From: an uncultured Variovorax sp.
GTDB lineage: Bacteria; Pseudomonadota; Gammaproteobacteria; Burkholderiales; Burkholderiaceae
Direction of reading: 5' to 3'
Length of the DNA stretch: 6,667 nucleotides
Assembly: GCA_946478645.1 (NCBI GenBank)
Contig: CAMLCW010000283.1
Location: forward strand, 1-6,667
This document shows positions 1-6,667 of the stretch, piece after piece. The position numbers and the translations under genes are program-made. How positions within the stretch are numbered: position 1 is the first letter of the stretch; every line of letters begins with the position of its first letter. The notes under the pieces are model-generated. The model was not told the origin of the DNA. It worked only from the letters and a program-made list of their open reading frames with translations, and ran no database searches.

Positions 1-896
1 AGGAGCCCTCGCTCTCGTTCGCGCCGTCCGCGTTCAGCCGCTTCGAGCCGGCGGACGCGCATTCGCCGCCGCGGCTGCGCCAGCATTTCTTCGCCTACAT
101 CGGCCCCAACGGACCGCTGCCGGTCCACCTGAGCGATTTCATCCGCGAGCGCAGCCTGAACCACGGCGACCCGACCTGGCTCGCCTTTCTCGACAGCTTC
201 CTGCACCGCTTCTCGCTGCACTTCTACCGCGCCTGGGCGCAGGCGCGGCCCGCGGTCGCGCTCGACCGGCCGCACGAAGACCGCTTTCGCCTGCAGGTGG
301 GCGCGCTGGTGGGCATCGGCACGCCGGGGCGCATCGGCCGCGACGAGATCCACGACGATGCGCGGCTGCACTTTGCGGGCTGGCTCGCGCGCCGCGTGCA
401 CAACGCCGAGAGCGTCGAGGCGGTGCTCTGCAGCTATTTCGGCGTGCCCGTGAAGCTCGAGCGCTGGGTCGGCCACTGGATGGCGCTGCCCGCGGGCGAG
501 CTGACGCGGCTGGGCCGCGGCGAGAGCTCGCGCGCGATGGGCCTGGGCGCGATGCTCGGCACGCGCGCCTGGGACCGCCAGCATCGCGTGCGGCTGCACA
601 TCGGGCCGCTCGACCTGGCGCAGTACCGCATGTTCCTGCCGACCGGCGACGCGCAACCCGTGCTGCAGCGCTGGATGTCGCAACTGCTGGGCGACGAGCT
701 CGAATGGGATGCCGAGCTCGTGCTGCAGAAGGCGCAGGTGCCGCCCGCGCGGCTCGGCCAGCACAAGGGCAATGCGCCGCGCCTGGGCTGGATCGCCTGG
801 CTCGGCGAGCGCACGCGCTCGCGCGATGCCGCGGATGTACGCATCGCGAGCCGGCCCGGCGGCGAGGCGCATTCGCGCTCGCCGGCCTTTCAATGA
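1..896 (+). CDS. tssG: TssG, T6SS baseplate subunit (5'-truncated by window edge)
   Basis: TssG (ImpH/VasB family) is a cytoplasmic baseplate wedge protein that works with TssE, TssF and TssK and helps seat VgrG under the sheath. The frame is open from base 3 and ends at TGA 894-896, giving 297 visible residues. Family members are usually somewhat over 300 residues, so only a short N-terminal part is missing. Visible family hallmarks are the segment around fragment residues 25-46 containing GPNGPLPVHL, then the FLDSFLHR...FYRAW block at about 62-78, and a C-terminal LGWIAWLGERT stretch. A GTG or ATG inside this frame (for example at 297) would not be the real start, because the conserved blocks lie upstream of it. 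The neighbours clpV and vgrG support the assignment. The family call rests on remembered motifs rather than an alignment. Confidence 0.9.
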   Translation, partial: EPSLSFAPSAFSRFEPADAHSPPRLRQHFFAYIGPNGPLPVHLSDFIRERSLNHGDPTWLAFLDSFLHRFSLHFYRAWAQARPAVALDRPHEDRFRLQVGALVGIGTPGRIGRDEIHDDARLHFAGWLARRVHNAESVEAVLCSYFGVPVKLERWVGHWMALPAGELTRLGRGESSRAMGLGAMLGTRAWDRQHRVRLHIGPLDLAQYRMFLPTGDAQPVLQRWMSQLLGDELEWDAELVLQKAQVPPARLGQHKGNAPRLGWIAWLGERTRSRDAADVRIASRPGGEAHSRSPAFQ

Positions 897-928
897 AACC
901 CCTTTCGTTCGTCTTAAAGAAGAGATAC

Positions 929-932
929 GGAG
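929..932 (+). promoter_or_regulatory. Shine-Dalgarno of clpV
   Basis: GGAG lies 6 nt before the ATG at 939, in a purine-rich, locally AT-richer leader (about 915-932). It supports 939 as the clpV start. The 42-bp tssG-clpV gap shows no evident promoter or terminator, consistent with cotranscription. Confidence 0.75.
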
Positions 933-938
933 TCCTCC

Positions 939-3716
939 ATGAGTGAAATCAGCCGCACCGCCCTTTTCGGCAAACTCAATTCGCTGGCCTACAAGGCCAT
1001 CGAGGGGGCGACCGTGTTCTGCAAGATGCGCGGCAACCCGTACGTCGAGCTCGAGCACTGGTTCGCCCAGCTGCTGCAGGCGCAGGACTCCGACCTGCAC
1101 CGCGTGGTCCAGCATTACGGCCTCGACGTGTCGGTGATCGCCAAGGACATGACGGCCGCGCTCGACCGCCTGCCGCGCGGCGCCACCGCGATCAGCGACT
1201 TCTCGCCGCACATCGAGAACGCGATCGAGCGCGCATGGACCTATGCCACGCTGCAGTTCGGCGAGGCGCAGGTGCGCACCGGCTACCTCATCGTGGGCAT
1301 GCTCAAGACGCAGAGCCTGCGCAATCCGCTGTTCAACCTGTCGAAGCAGTTCGAGAAGGTCAAGCTCGAAGACCTGTGCGACAACTTCGCGAAGATCTGC
1401 GACGCCTCGCCCGAGGCGCAGATGCGCGCGCAGGACGGCACGGGCATGGGCAGCGGGGCGCCCGGCGAAGACACCGGCGCGATGGCGCCGGCCGCGATGG
1501 GCAAGGGCGACGCGCTCAAGAAGTTCGCGGTCGACCTGACCGAGAAGGCCAAGAAGGGCGAGATGGACCCGGTGACCGGGCGCGACGAGGAGATCCGCCA
1601 GATCGTCGACATCCTGATGCGCCGGCGCCAGAACAACCCGCTGCTGACCGGCGAGGCCGGCGTGGGCAAGACCGCGGTAGTCGAGGGCTTTGCGCAGCGC
1701 CTCGCGCGCGGCGACGTGCCGCCGCAGCTCAAGGACGTGAAGCTGCTCACGCTCGACATCGGCCTCTTGCAGGCCGGCGCGAGCATGAAGGGCGAGTTCG
1801 AGCAGCGGCTGCGCCAGGTGATCGACGAGGTGCAGAGCTCGCCCACGCCGATCATTCTCTTCATCGACGAGATCCACACGCTGGTGGGCGCGGGCGGCGC
1901 GGCCGGCACCGGCGACGCGGCCAACCTGCTGAAGCCCGCGCTCGCGCGCGGCAACCTGCGCACCATCGGCGCCACCACCTGGGCCGAGTACAAGAAGTAC
2001 ATCGAGAAAGACCCGGCGCTGACGCGGCGCTTCCAGGTGGTGCAGGTGCCCGAGCCCGATGAGACCAAAGCGATCCTGATGCTGCGCGGCGTGGCCAGCG
2101 TGCTCGAGAAGCACCACCGCGTGCAGCTGCTCGACGAGGCGATCGAGGCGGCCGTCAAGCTGAGCCACCGCTACATTCCCGCGCGGCAATTGCCCGACAA
2201 GGCCGTGAGCCTGCTCGACACCGCCTGCGCGCGCGTGGCCGTGTCGCAGCACGCCACGCCGCCCGAGGTGGAAGACTGCATGCGCCGCATCGAGGGCCTC
2301 ACGGTCGAGCAGGAGATCATCGGCCGCGAGGAAGCCATCGGCATCGACGTGACGAAGCGCGCTGCGCAGGTGGCGACGCTGCTCGACGAGTCGAAGACGC
2401 AGCTGGTGGCGCTCAATGCGCGCTGGCAGGAGGAGAAGGGGCTGGTCGACCGGCTGCTGGAACTGCGCAGCAAACTGCGCGCGGGGAACAAACCGGTCGA
2501 CGCGTCACTCCCTCCCCCTCCGGGGGAGGGCAGGGGAGGGGGCTCGACGGCTTCGCAATCAACGTCGGCCGTTGATGCGCCGCTGCCCCCACCCCAACCC
2601 TCCCCCGAGGGGGGAGGGAGCGAGAACCGCGCCGCGCTGCTTGAAGAGCTGCATGCGCTGCAAGAAAAGATCCACGCCGTGCAGGGCGAGTCGCCGCTGA
2701 TCCTGCCCTCGGTCGACGAGCAGGCCGTGGCCTCGGTGGTGGCCGACTGGACCGGCATTCCCGTCGGCCGCATGGTCAAGAACGAGGTCGAGGCGGTGCT
2801 CAAGCTCGCCGACACGCTGAACCAGCGCGTCATCGGCCAGAAGCACGGGCTCGAGATGATCGCGCGCCGCATCCAGACCTCGCGCGCACGGCTCGACAAC
2901 CCGCAGAAGCCGATCGGCGTGTTCATGCTCTGCGGCACCTCGGGCGTAGGCAAGACCGAGACCGCACTCGCGCTGGCCGAGGCGCTGTACGGCGGCGAGC
3001 AGAACATCATCACCATCAACATGAGCGAGTTCCAGGAGGCGCACACCGTCTCCACGCTCAAGGGCGCGCCCCCGGGCTACGTGGGCTACGGCGAGGGCGG
3101 CATCCTGACCGAGGCGGTGCGCCGCCGGCCCTACAGCGTGGTGCTGCTCGACGAGGTCGAGAAGGCGCACCCCGACGTGCACGAGATCTTCTTCCAGGTC
3201 TTCGACAAGGGCTGGATGGAGGACGGCGAGGGCCGCATGATCGACTTCAAGAACACGATCATCCTGCTCACCACCAACGCCGGCAGCGAGCTCGTGATGA
3301 GCATGTGCCGCGACCCCGAGCTGCTGCCCGACCCGAACGCGCTGGCCGATGCGCTGAAGGGGCCGCTCATGAAGGTGTTCCCGCCCGCGCTGCTGGGCCG
3401 CATCGTCACCATTCCCTACTACCCGCTGTCGCCCGAGATGATGAAGAAGATCGTGCGGCTGCAGCTGGGCCGCATCAAGAAGCGCGTCGAGACCAACCAC
3501 GGCGTGCCGTTCGAGTACAGCGACGCCGTGGTCGACCAGGTGGTCGCGCGCTGCCAGGACCCGGAGTCGGGCGGCCGCGTGATCGACGCGATCCTGACCA
3601 ACACCGTGCTGCCCACGATCTCGGTCGAGTACCTGCAGCGGCTGGCGTCCGGGGGCGAGATCCGCCGCGTGGCGCTCGACGTGAAGGACGCCGACTTCAC
3701 CTACGCCTTCGATTGA
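939..3716 (+). CDS. tssH: TssH/ClpV, T6SS sheath-disassembly AAA+ ATPase
   Basis: ClpV is a hexameric cytoplasmic AAA+ unfoldase of the Hsp100/ClpB class. It extracts TssC from contracted TssBC sheaths so subunits can be reused. In the 925 residues: a Clp N-domain (about 1-160), which in ClpV binds the sheath; a Gly/Ala linker (about 165-190); first ATPase domain with Walker A GEAGVGKT (238-245), pore loop around KGEFEQR (284-290), Walker B ending FIDE (308-311) and TRRF (362-365); a middle helical region (about 440-590); second ATPase domain with Walker A GTSGVGKT (666-673), GYVG pore loop (713-716), Walker B VVLLDE (734-739) and a sensor-2-like SGGR (877-880). All key motifs are intact, so it should be active. 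The oddity is a Pro/Gly/Ser-rich insert at residues 524-561 encoded by a palindromic DNA element. Without it the protein would be about 887 residues, close to usual ClpV length. ClpV is preferred over ClpB because of the T6SS context. Confidence 0.96.
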   Translation: MSEISRTALFGKLNSLAYKAIEGATVFCKMRGNPYVELEHWFAQLLQAQDSDLHRVVQHYGLDVSVIAKDMTAALDRLPRGATAISDFSPHIENAIERAWTYATLQFGEAQVRTGYLIVGMLKTQSLRNPLFNLSKQFEKVKLEDLCDNFAKICDASPEAQMRAQDGTGMGSGAPGEDTGAMAPAAMGKGDALKKFAVDLTEKAKKGEMDPVTGRDEEIRQIVDILMRRRQNNPLLTGEAGVGKTAVVEGFAQRLARGDVPPQLKDVKLLTLDIGLLQAGASMKGEFEQRLRQVIDEVQSSPTPIILFIDEIHTLVGAGGAAGTGDAANLLKPALARGNLRTIGATTWAEYKKYIEKDPALTRRFQVVQVPEPDETKAILMLRGVASVLEKHHRVQLLDEAIEAAVKLSHRYIPARQLPDKAVSLLDTACARVAVSQHATPPEVEDCMRRIEGLTVEQEIIGREEAIGIDVTKRAAQVATLLDESKTQLVALNARWQEEKGLVDRLLELRSKLRAGNKPVDASLPPPPGEGRGGGSTASQSTSAVDAPLPPPQPSPEGGGSENRAALLEELHALQEKIHAVQGESPLILPSVDEQAVASVVADWTGIPVGRMVKNEVEAVLKLADTLNQRVIGQKHGLEMIARRIQTSRARLDNPQKPIGVFMLCGTSGVGKTETALALAEALYGGEQNIITINMSEFQEAHTVSTLKGAPPGYVGYGEGGILTEAVRRRPYSVVLLDEVEKAHPDVHEIFFQVFDKGWMEDGEGRMIDFKNTIILLTTNAGSELVMSMCRDPELLPDPNALADALKGPLMKVFPPALLGRIVTIPYYPLSPEMMKKIVRLQLGRIKKRVETNHGVPFEYSDAVVDQVVARCQDPESGGRVIDAILTNTVLPTISVEYLQRLASGGEIRRVALDVKDADFTYAFD
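2510..2530 (+). repeat. Left-arm hairpin of the clpV element
   Basis: Perfect inverted repeat: CCCTCCCCC (2510-2518), loop TCC, GGGGGAGGG (2522-2530). It is followed by further G runs up to 2542, so the hairpin could compete with a G-quadruplex in the same DNA or mRNA. Confidence 0.85.
2522..2542 (+). other. Potential G-quadruplex, coding strand
   Basis: Four runs of three or more G in 21 nt (2522-2526, 2528-2530, 2533-2536, 2538-2542) with 1-2 nt loops fit the standard G-quadruplex pattern. It lies on the coding strand, so it would also be present in clpV mRNA. Formation is predicted from pattern only. Confidence 0.6.
2558..2576 (+). repeat. Central hairpin of the clpV element
   Basis: Inverted repeat ATCAACG / CGTTGAT, 7-bp stem around the 5-nt loop TCGGC, lying near the symmetry centre of the larger element. 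This supports the view that the two G/C-rich arms and the spacer are one unit. Confidence 0.65.
2586..2606 (-). other. Potential G-quadruplex, template strand
   Basis: Four C runs (2586-2590, 2592-2595, 2598-2600, 2602-2606) with 1-2 nt spacers give four G runs on the minus strand, mirroring the motif of the left arm. The quadruplex-compatible spacing is kept despite mismatches between the arms. Formation is predicted from pattern only. Confidence 0.55.
2598..2618 (+). repeat. Right-arm hairpin of the clpV element
   Basis: Perfect inverted repeat: CCCTCCCCC (2598-2606), loop GAG, GGGGGAGGG (2610-2618). The stem is identical to that of the left-arm hairpin, and only the loop differs. Confidence 0.85.
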
Positions 3717-3740
3717 CCGACAGCTTCCGAGGCTTCCCAC

Positions 3741-3746
3741 AAGAGA
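3741..3746 (+). promoter_or_regulatory. Weak Shine-Dalgarno of vgrG
   Basis: AAGAGA sits 5 nt before the ATG at 3752. It is a poorer anti-SD match than that of clpV. The clpV-vgrG gap is only 35 bp, with no hairpin terminator seen. Confidence 0.5.
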
Positions 3747-3751
3747 ACCCC

Positions 3752-6667
3752 ATGGCCGACCACGCGTTCCGCATCGAATCCGATTCACCCGCCAAGGACG
3801 ACCTGATGTTCTGGCGCATCGTGGGCCACGAGGCGCTGGCGCGCCCGTCGAGCTACGAGCTCACGGTGCTCTCGACGAACAAGGCGATCGATGCCAAGGA
3901 CATTCTCGGGCGCGCGTTCGACGTGGTGATCGGGTTCGAGGACGCCGAGGGCGGCGCGCACGAGCGGCATTGCCAGGGACATGCGGTGCGCTTCGTGCGC
4001 AGCGGGCACGTGGGCCGGCATTTCGAATACCGCATCACGCTGCGCTCGTGGTTCTGGCTTCTGACCAAGCGCACCAATTCGCGCATCCTGCAGGACAAGA
4101 AGGTGCTCGAGGTGCTCGACGCGGTGTTCGAGGACAGCCCGATCAAGCGCTTCAAGAAGACCAAGGCCGGCAACGTGATCGGCACGCACCAGCCGCGGCG
4201 CTACTGCGTGCAGCACCAGGAGAGCGACTACCAGTTCCTGTCGCGCCTGCTCGAGGACGAAGGCATCTACTACTGGTTCGACGCGCACGATGCGCCGGGC
4301 ACCATGCACCTGTCGGACGCGAGCGACCTCGCGCACGAGAAGCTGCCGGTAATGGACACGCTGCACTACGCGCTCGACGGCGCGAGCGAGGCGCGGCACG
4401 GCGAGATCTCGCGCTGGGTGAGCGCGCGCCAGTTCGACACCGGCAAGCAGGCCTCGCGCGACAGCGACTTCAAGGCGATCAAGAAGAAGCTGGGCGTGGA
4501 GATCGACGCGAGCGACGACCATGAGCTCGCCGATTTCGAGGCGTTCGAGTTCCCGGGCGGCTACTTCACCGGCGACGACGGAGAGAACCGCACCAAGTGG
4601 CGCGGCGAAGAGCTCAATGCGCGCCGCGACCGCCACTGGGCCCTCACCAGCTGGCCCGACGTGGCCGCGGGGCGCAGCTTCAAGTTCGAGGGCGATCCCG
4701 ACGGCAGTCGCAACGGCGACTACGTGATCGCGGCCTGCACCTTCATGGTGAGCCACCCCGGCCATGAAAGCGTCGATGCCGGCGCGGCGCAGCCGTGGCA
4801 TGTGCAGGCGGCACTGGCCGATGTGCTGCGCGACGATGCGGTCAACGCCGACACGCTGCAGGTGCTCGAGGACCTGATCGCCGGCACGCCGCTGCTCAAC
4901 ACCTCGCAGCCCGGCACCAGCGCGTTCCTGATCACCGCGCTGCCGATGGAGCGTGCCTTCCGGCCGCCGCGGCTCACGCCGCGCGTGACCATGCCCGGGC
5001 CGCAGACCGCCATCGTGGTCGGCCCTGCTGGCGACGAGCTGCACGTGGACGAGCACGGCCGCGTGAAGGTCCACTTCCACTGGGACCGCTACGACGAGAG
5101 CAACGAGAAGTCGACCTGCTGGGTGCGCGTGTCGCAGCCCTGGGGCGGCAAGGGCTGGGGCGGGTACTTCATCCCGCGCATCGGCCAGGAGGTGATCGTC
5201 GACTTCCTCAACGGCGACCCCGACCGGCCGGTGATCGTGGGCCGGGTCTACAACGACGACCAGCCGATTCCCTACAAGTCGCCCACGCAGAGCGGCTTCA
5301 AGACCCGCTCCACGCCCGGCGGCGGTCCCGCGAACTACAACGAGATCATGTTCGAGGACAAGAAGGGCGCCGAGAACATCAACATCCACGCCGAGCGCAA
5401 CATGAGCCGCAGCGTGGAGCTCGACGACTCGACCACGGTGGACCGCGACCAGACGGTGACGGTGAAGCGCGACCAGACCACGCTCGTGGACCGCGACCGC
5501 AAGAGCACGGTCACGCGCAACGACACCAATATGGTGGTGGTCGACCAGAAGAACACCGTCAAGGGCAACCAGAACAACCAGGTGGTGGGCAACCGCACCA
5601 GCTTCGTCGACACCGACGACAAGACGATCGTCACGGGCACCAGCCTGAGCGACGTGACCGGCGCGCGCACCGACGTCTCTCGCGCTGGCGAGACGCGCGA
5701 CGTGGTCGGCAACCAGACCATCACGGTGACCGGCAACGTGACCTACAAGGCCGCGAACATGACCTTCGAGGCCGGCCACATCGACTGGCTCGTGACCGGC
5801 GCGAACTCGAAGTACATCACGGTGCCCAAGGGGCCGCTGCACCTGATGGCCAACAAGATCAAGCTGATGAGCAACACCGGGCTCGAGATGATGGCGGTCG
5901 GCAACATCGACGCCATCTCGGCAGGCTCGAACACCACGGTGCTGGGGCCGAACTCGAGCGGCTACATCGGCACCAACAGCGAAGCCAACCTCGGCATGAC
6001 GCGCTCGACCTTCATGGGCATGAGCATCGACAGCGCGCTGTCGCTGGCCGTGAACAACTTCGTCGGCGTGGCCGTGGAAACCGCGCTGGGCGTGAAGCTG
6101 TCGAACGGCGTCTCGCCCGACATCCAGGCTTTTCCGATCGAAGTGAAGCAGGCGACGCTGCATACCTTCAGCCCGGGCACCGGCATGGGCGGCGGGGCCG
6201 GCGCCTTCGTGGCCGGCTCGCTGGGCTTCGTGCTGGGACTCGCCAGCGCGGAGAAGGACATCAAGGCCACGCTCAAGCAGTATTCCGACGCCGCGCAGCA
6301 GTTGCGCGACGCCGCGGCGGAGGCCGACCTCGTGGGCCTGACGGGGCTGGGCGATCGGCTGCGGGGCCTGGCCGGCTTCACGGAGCGGCGGCGCATCGAA
6401 GGCATCATGGCCGCGGTGCCGGTGGTCGGCACGGTGCCGATCATCCTGGCCGAAGGTGCGATGACCACCTTCGACATCAAGACGGGCGCCGAGCGCTGGG
6501 CCGACGACACCTCCAGGCTGCCCGACAACACCGCTGCGCCGCCGCCACCGCCACCACCGCCGGAAGGCGAGGCCGCGATCCCCGAGCCCGCGCAGGAGTG
6601 GACGCCCAAACCACCGCCGCCGCCGCCGCCACCGCCGCCGCCGCCGCCACCGCCACCGCCACCGCCA
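3752..6667 (+). CDS. vgrG: VgrG (TssI) spike protein with long C-terminal extension, 3' end beyond window
   Basis: VgrG forms the trimeric spike on the Hcp tube, resembling fused phage gp27 and gp5, and carries effectors out of the cell. The frame opens at ATG 3752 and stays open for 972 codons to the window edge. Seen in order: gp27-like base with the RRYCVQHQESDYQFLSRLL and EDEGIYYWF region (about 150-176); a helical insertion about 340-400; FRPPRLTP...GPQTA (about 400-420); gp5 OB-fold (about 427-501) with HGRVKVHFHWDR, QPWGGKGWGG, PRIGQEV and GRVYN; needle of short beta repeats rich in T, V, D and N (about 556-668), then further repeat-like beta sequence to about 795. The tail is unusual: hydrophobic segments at about 815-831 and 885-900 flank a charged helical stretch, followed by proline runs at 930-937 and 954-972. 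No known catalytic domain is recognised in the visible tail. A downstream effector, an adaptor region or a nearby stop are all possible. Confidence 0.95.
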   Translation, partial: MADHAFRIESDSPAKDDLMFWRIVGHEALARPSSYELTVLSTNKAIDAKDILGRAFDVVIGFEDAEGGAHERHCQGHAVRFVRSGHVGRHFEYRITLRSWFWLLTKRTNSRILQDKKVLEVLDAVFEDSPIKRFKKTKAGNVIGTHQPRRYCVQHQESDYQFLSRLLEDEGIYYWFDAHDAPGTMHLSDASDLAHEKLPVMDTLHYALDGASEARHGEISRWVSARQFDTGKQASRDSDFKAIKKKLGVEIDASDDHELADFEAFEFPGGYFTGDDGENRTKWRGEELNARRDRHWALTSWPDVAAGRSFKFEGDPDGSRNGDYVIAACTFMVSHPGHESVDAGAAQPWHVQAALADVLRDDAVNADTLQVLEDLIAGTPLLNTSQPGTSAFLITALPMERAFRPPRLTPRVTMPGPQTAIVVGPAGDELHVDEHGRVKVHFHWDRYDESNEKSTCWVRVSQPWGGKGWGGYFIPRIGQEVIVDFLNGDPDRPVIVGRVYNDDQPIPYKSPTQSGFKTRSTPGGGPANYNEIMFEDKKGAENINIHAERNMSRSVELDDSTTVDRDQTVTVKRDQTTLVDRDRKSTVTRNDTNMVVVDQKNTVKGNQNNQVVGNRTSFVDTDDKTIVTGTSLSDVTGARTDVSRAGETRDVVGNQTITVTGNVTYKAANMTFEAGHIDWLVTGANSKYITVPKGPLHLMANKIKLMSNTGLEMMAVGNIDAISAGSNTTVLGPNSSGYIGTNSEANLGMTRSTFMGMSIDSALSLAVNNFVGVAVETALGVKLSNGVSPDIQAFPIEVKQATLHTFSPGTGMGGGAGAFVAGSLGFVLGLASAEKDIKATLKQYSDAAQQLRDAAAEADLVGLTGLGDRLRGLAGFTERRRIEGIMAAVPVVGTVPIILAEGAMTTFDIKTGAERWADDTSRLPDNTAAPPPPPPPPEGEAAIPEPAQEWTPKPPPPPPPPPPPPPPPPPPP
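6539..6667 (+). repeat. CCG/CCA trinucleotide tract coding for polyproline in vgrG
   Basis: Eight consecutive proline codons (6539-6562) are followed by a 16-residue acidic/Pro spacer and then at least 19 proline codons (6611-6667), all CCG or CCA, running off the window. The near-perfect trinucleotide repetition suggests slippage-driven length variation. At protein level it would be a stiff polyproline rod or linker after the VgrG hydrophobic region. Confidence 0.9.

Larger units (their letters stand above)
2508..2620. repeat. Composite palindromic element inserted in frame within clpV
   Basis: Two 36-bp arms, 2508-2543 and 2585-2620, are inverted copies of each other with 31 of 36 positions matching. 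Each arm holds its own perfect hairpin with a 9-bp stem CCCTCCCCC/GGGGGAGGG and a 3-nt loop (2510-2530 and 2598-2618). The 41-bp spacer contains a third hairpin, ATCAACG/CGTTGAT with a 5-nt loop (2558-2576). The base composition (long C and G runs) is unlike the surrounding coding DNA. The element adds about 38 codons without a stop or frameshift. The architecture resembles dispersed REP/BIME- or MITE-like GC-rich repeats, which are common between genes in beta- and gammaproteobacteria. Membership of a particular family is inferred, not shown. No convincing target-site duplication is visible. Confidence 0.85.

Noticed and set aside
897..938. Possible promoter in the AT-richer leader before clpV
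   Set aside because: The 42-bp gap is too short to hold convincing -35 and -10 boxes, and none are visible; the purine-rich stretch is explained by the ribosome binding site.
1235..2062. A plus-strand 275-codon frame overlapping clpV
   Set aside because: It is an Arg/Ala/Gly-rich out-of-frame reading of the clpV coding sequence with no domain signature.
2510..2530. Hairpin in clpV as an intrinsic transcription terminator
   Set aside because: No U run follows the stem, it sits mid-gene in an intact frame, and the same stem recurs in inverted orientation nearby, which fits a repeat element better.
2491..2629. AACCG at 2491-2495 and 2625-2629 as a target-site duplication flanking the palindromic element
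   Set aside because: Only five bases match, at unequal distances from the arms. In DNA of this composition that is likely chance.
1283..3788. Several minus-strand open frames of about 290-410 codons opposite clpV
   Set aside because: They are antisense shadows of clpV with Ser/Arg- or His/Leu-rich compositionally biased translations, and the sense strand has all ClpV motifs.
3785..6163. A 792-codon minus-strand open frame opposite vgrG, rich in His, Arg, Val and Ala
   Set aside because: It is the expected shadow of a GC-rich gene: strong third-position G/C bias removes stops from the opposite frame. The translation is low-complexity, with no recognisable domain, while the plus strand encodes a clear VgrG.

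Overview
This window is a compact, same-strand stretch of a type VI secretion system (T6SS) locus: the 3' end of tssG, a complete tssH/clpV, and a vgrG that runs off the right edge. The DNA is strongly GC-rich with G/C-dominated third codon positions. Together with the gene order and protein character, this suggests a betaproteobacterium of the order Burkholderiales, perhaps a Variovorax/Acidovorax-like Comamonadaceae. The taxon is an inference; no marker gene is present to confirm it.

Layout: positions 1-896 hold the baseplate protein TssG, missing its N-terminus. A 42-bp gap with a clear Shine-Dalgarno leads to clpV at 939-3716, the AAA+ ATPase that disassembles the contracted sheath. A 35-bp gap leads to vgrG at 3752-6667, the spike at the tip of the expelled tube, which is still open at the window end after 972 codons. 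I see no promoter or terminator between the genes, so they look like part of one operon. Functionally, TssG helps build the baseplate, VgrG sits in that baseplate and is fired with the Hcp tube, and ClpV recycles the spent TssBC sheath.

Two things go beyond a standard T6SS locus. First, clpV carries an in-frame GC-rich palindromic element of about 113 bp (2508-2620). It has two inverted 36-bp arms (31/36 matching), each containing a perfect 9-bp-stem hairpin, around a smaller central hairpin. It adds about 38 Pro/Gly/Ser-rich residues between the middle region and the second ATPase domain. It looks like a dispersed intergenic repeat that landed in a gene without breaking it. Second, VgrG has a long C-terminal extension: more beta-repeat needle, then two hydrophobic segments separated by a charged helical stretch, then polyproline runs of 8 and at least 19 residues encoded by a CCG/CCA trinucleotide tract that reaches the window edge. 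What lies beyond the prolines (a stop codon, or an effector or adaptor domain) cannot be seen here.
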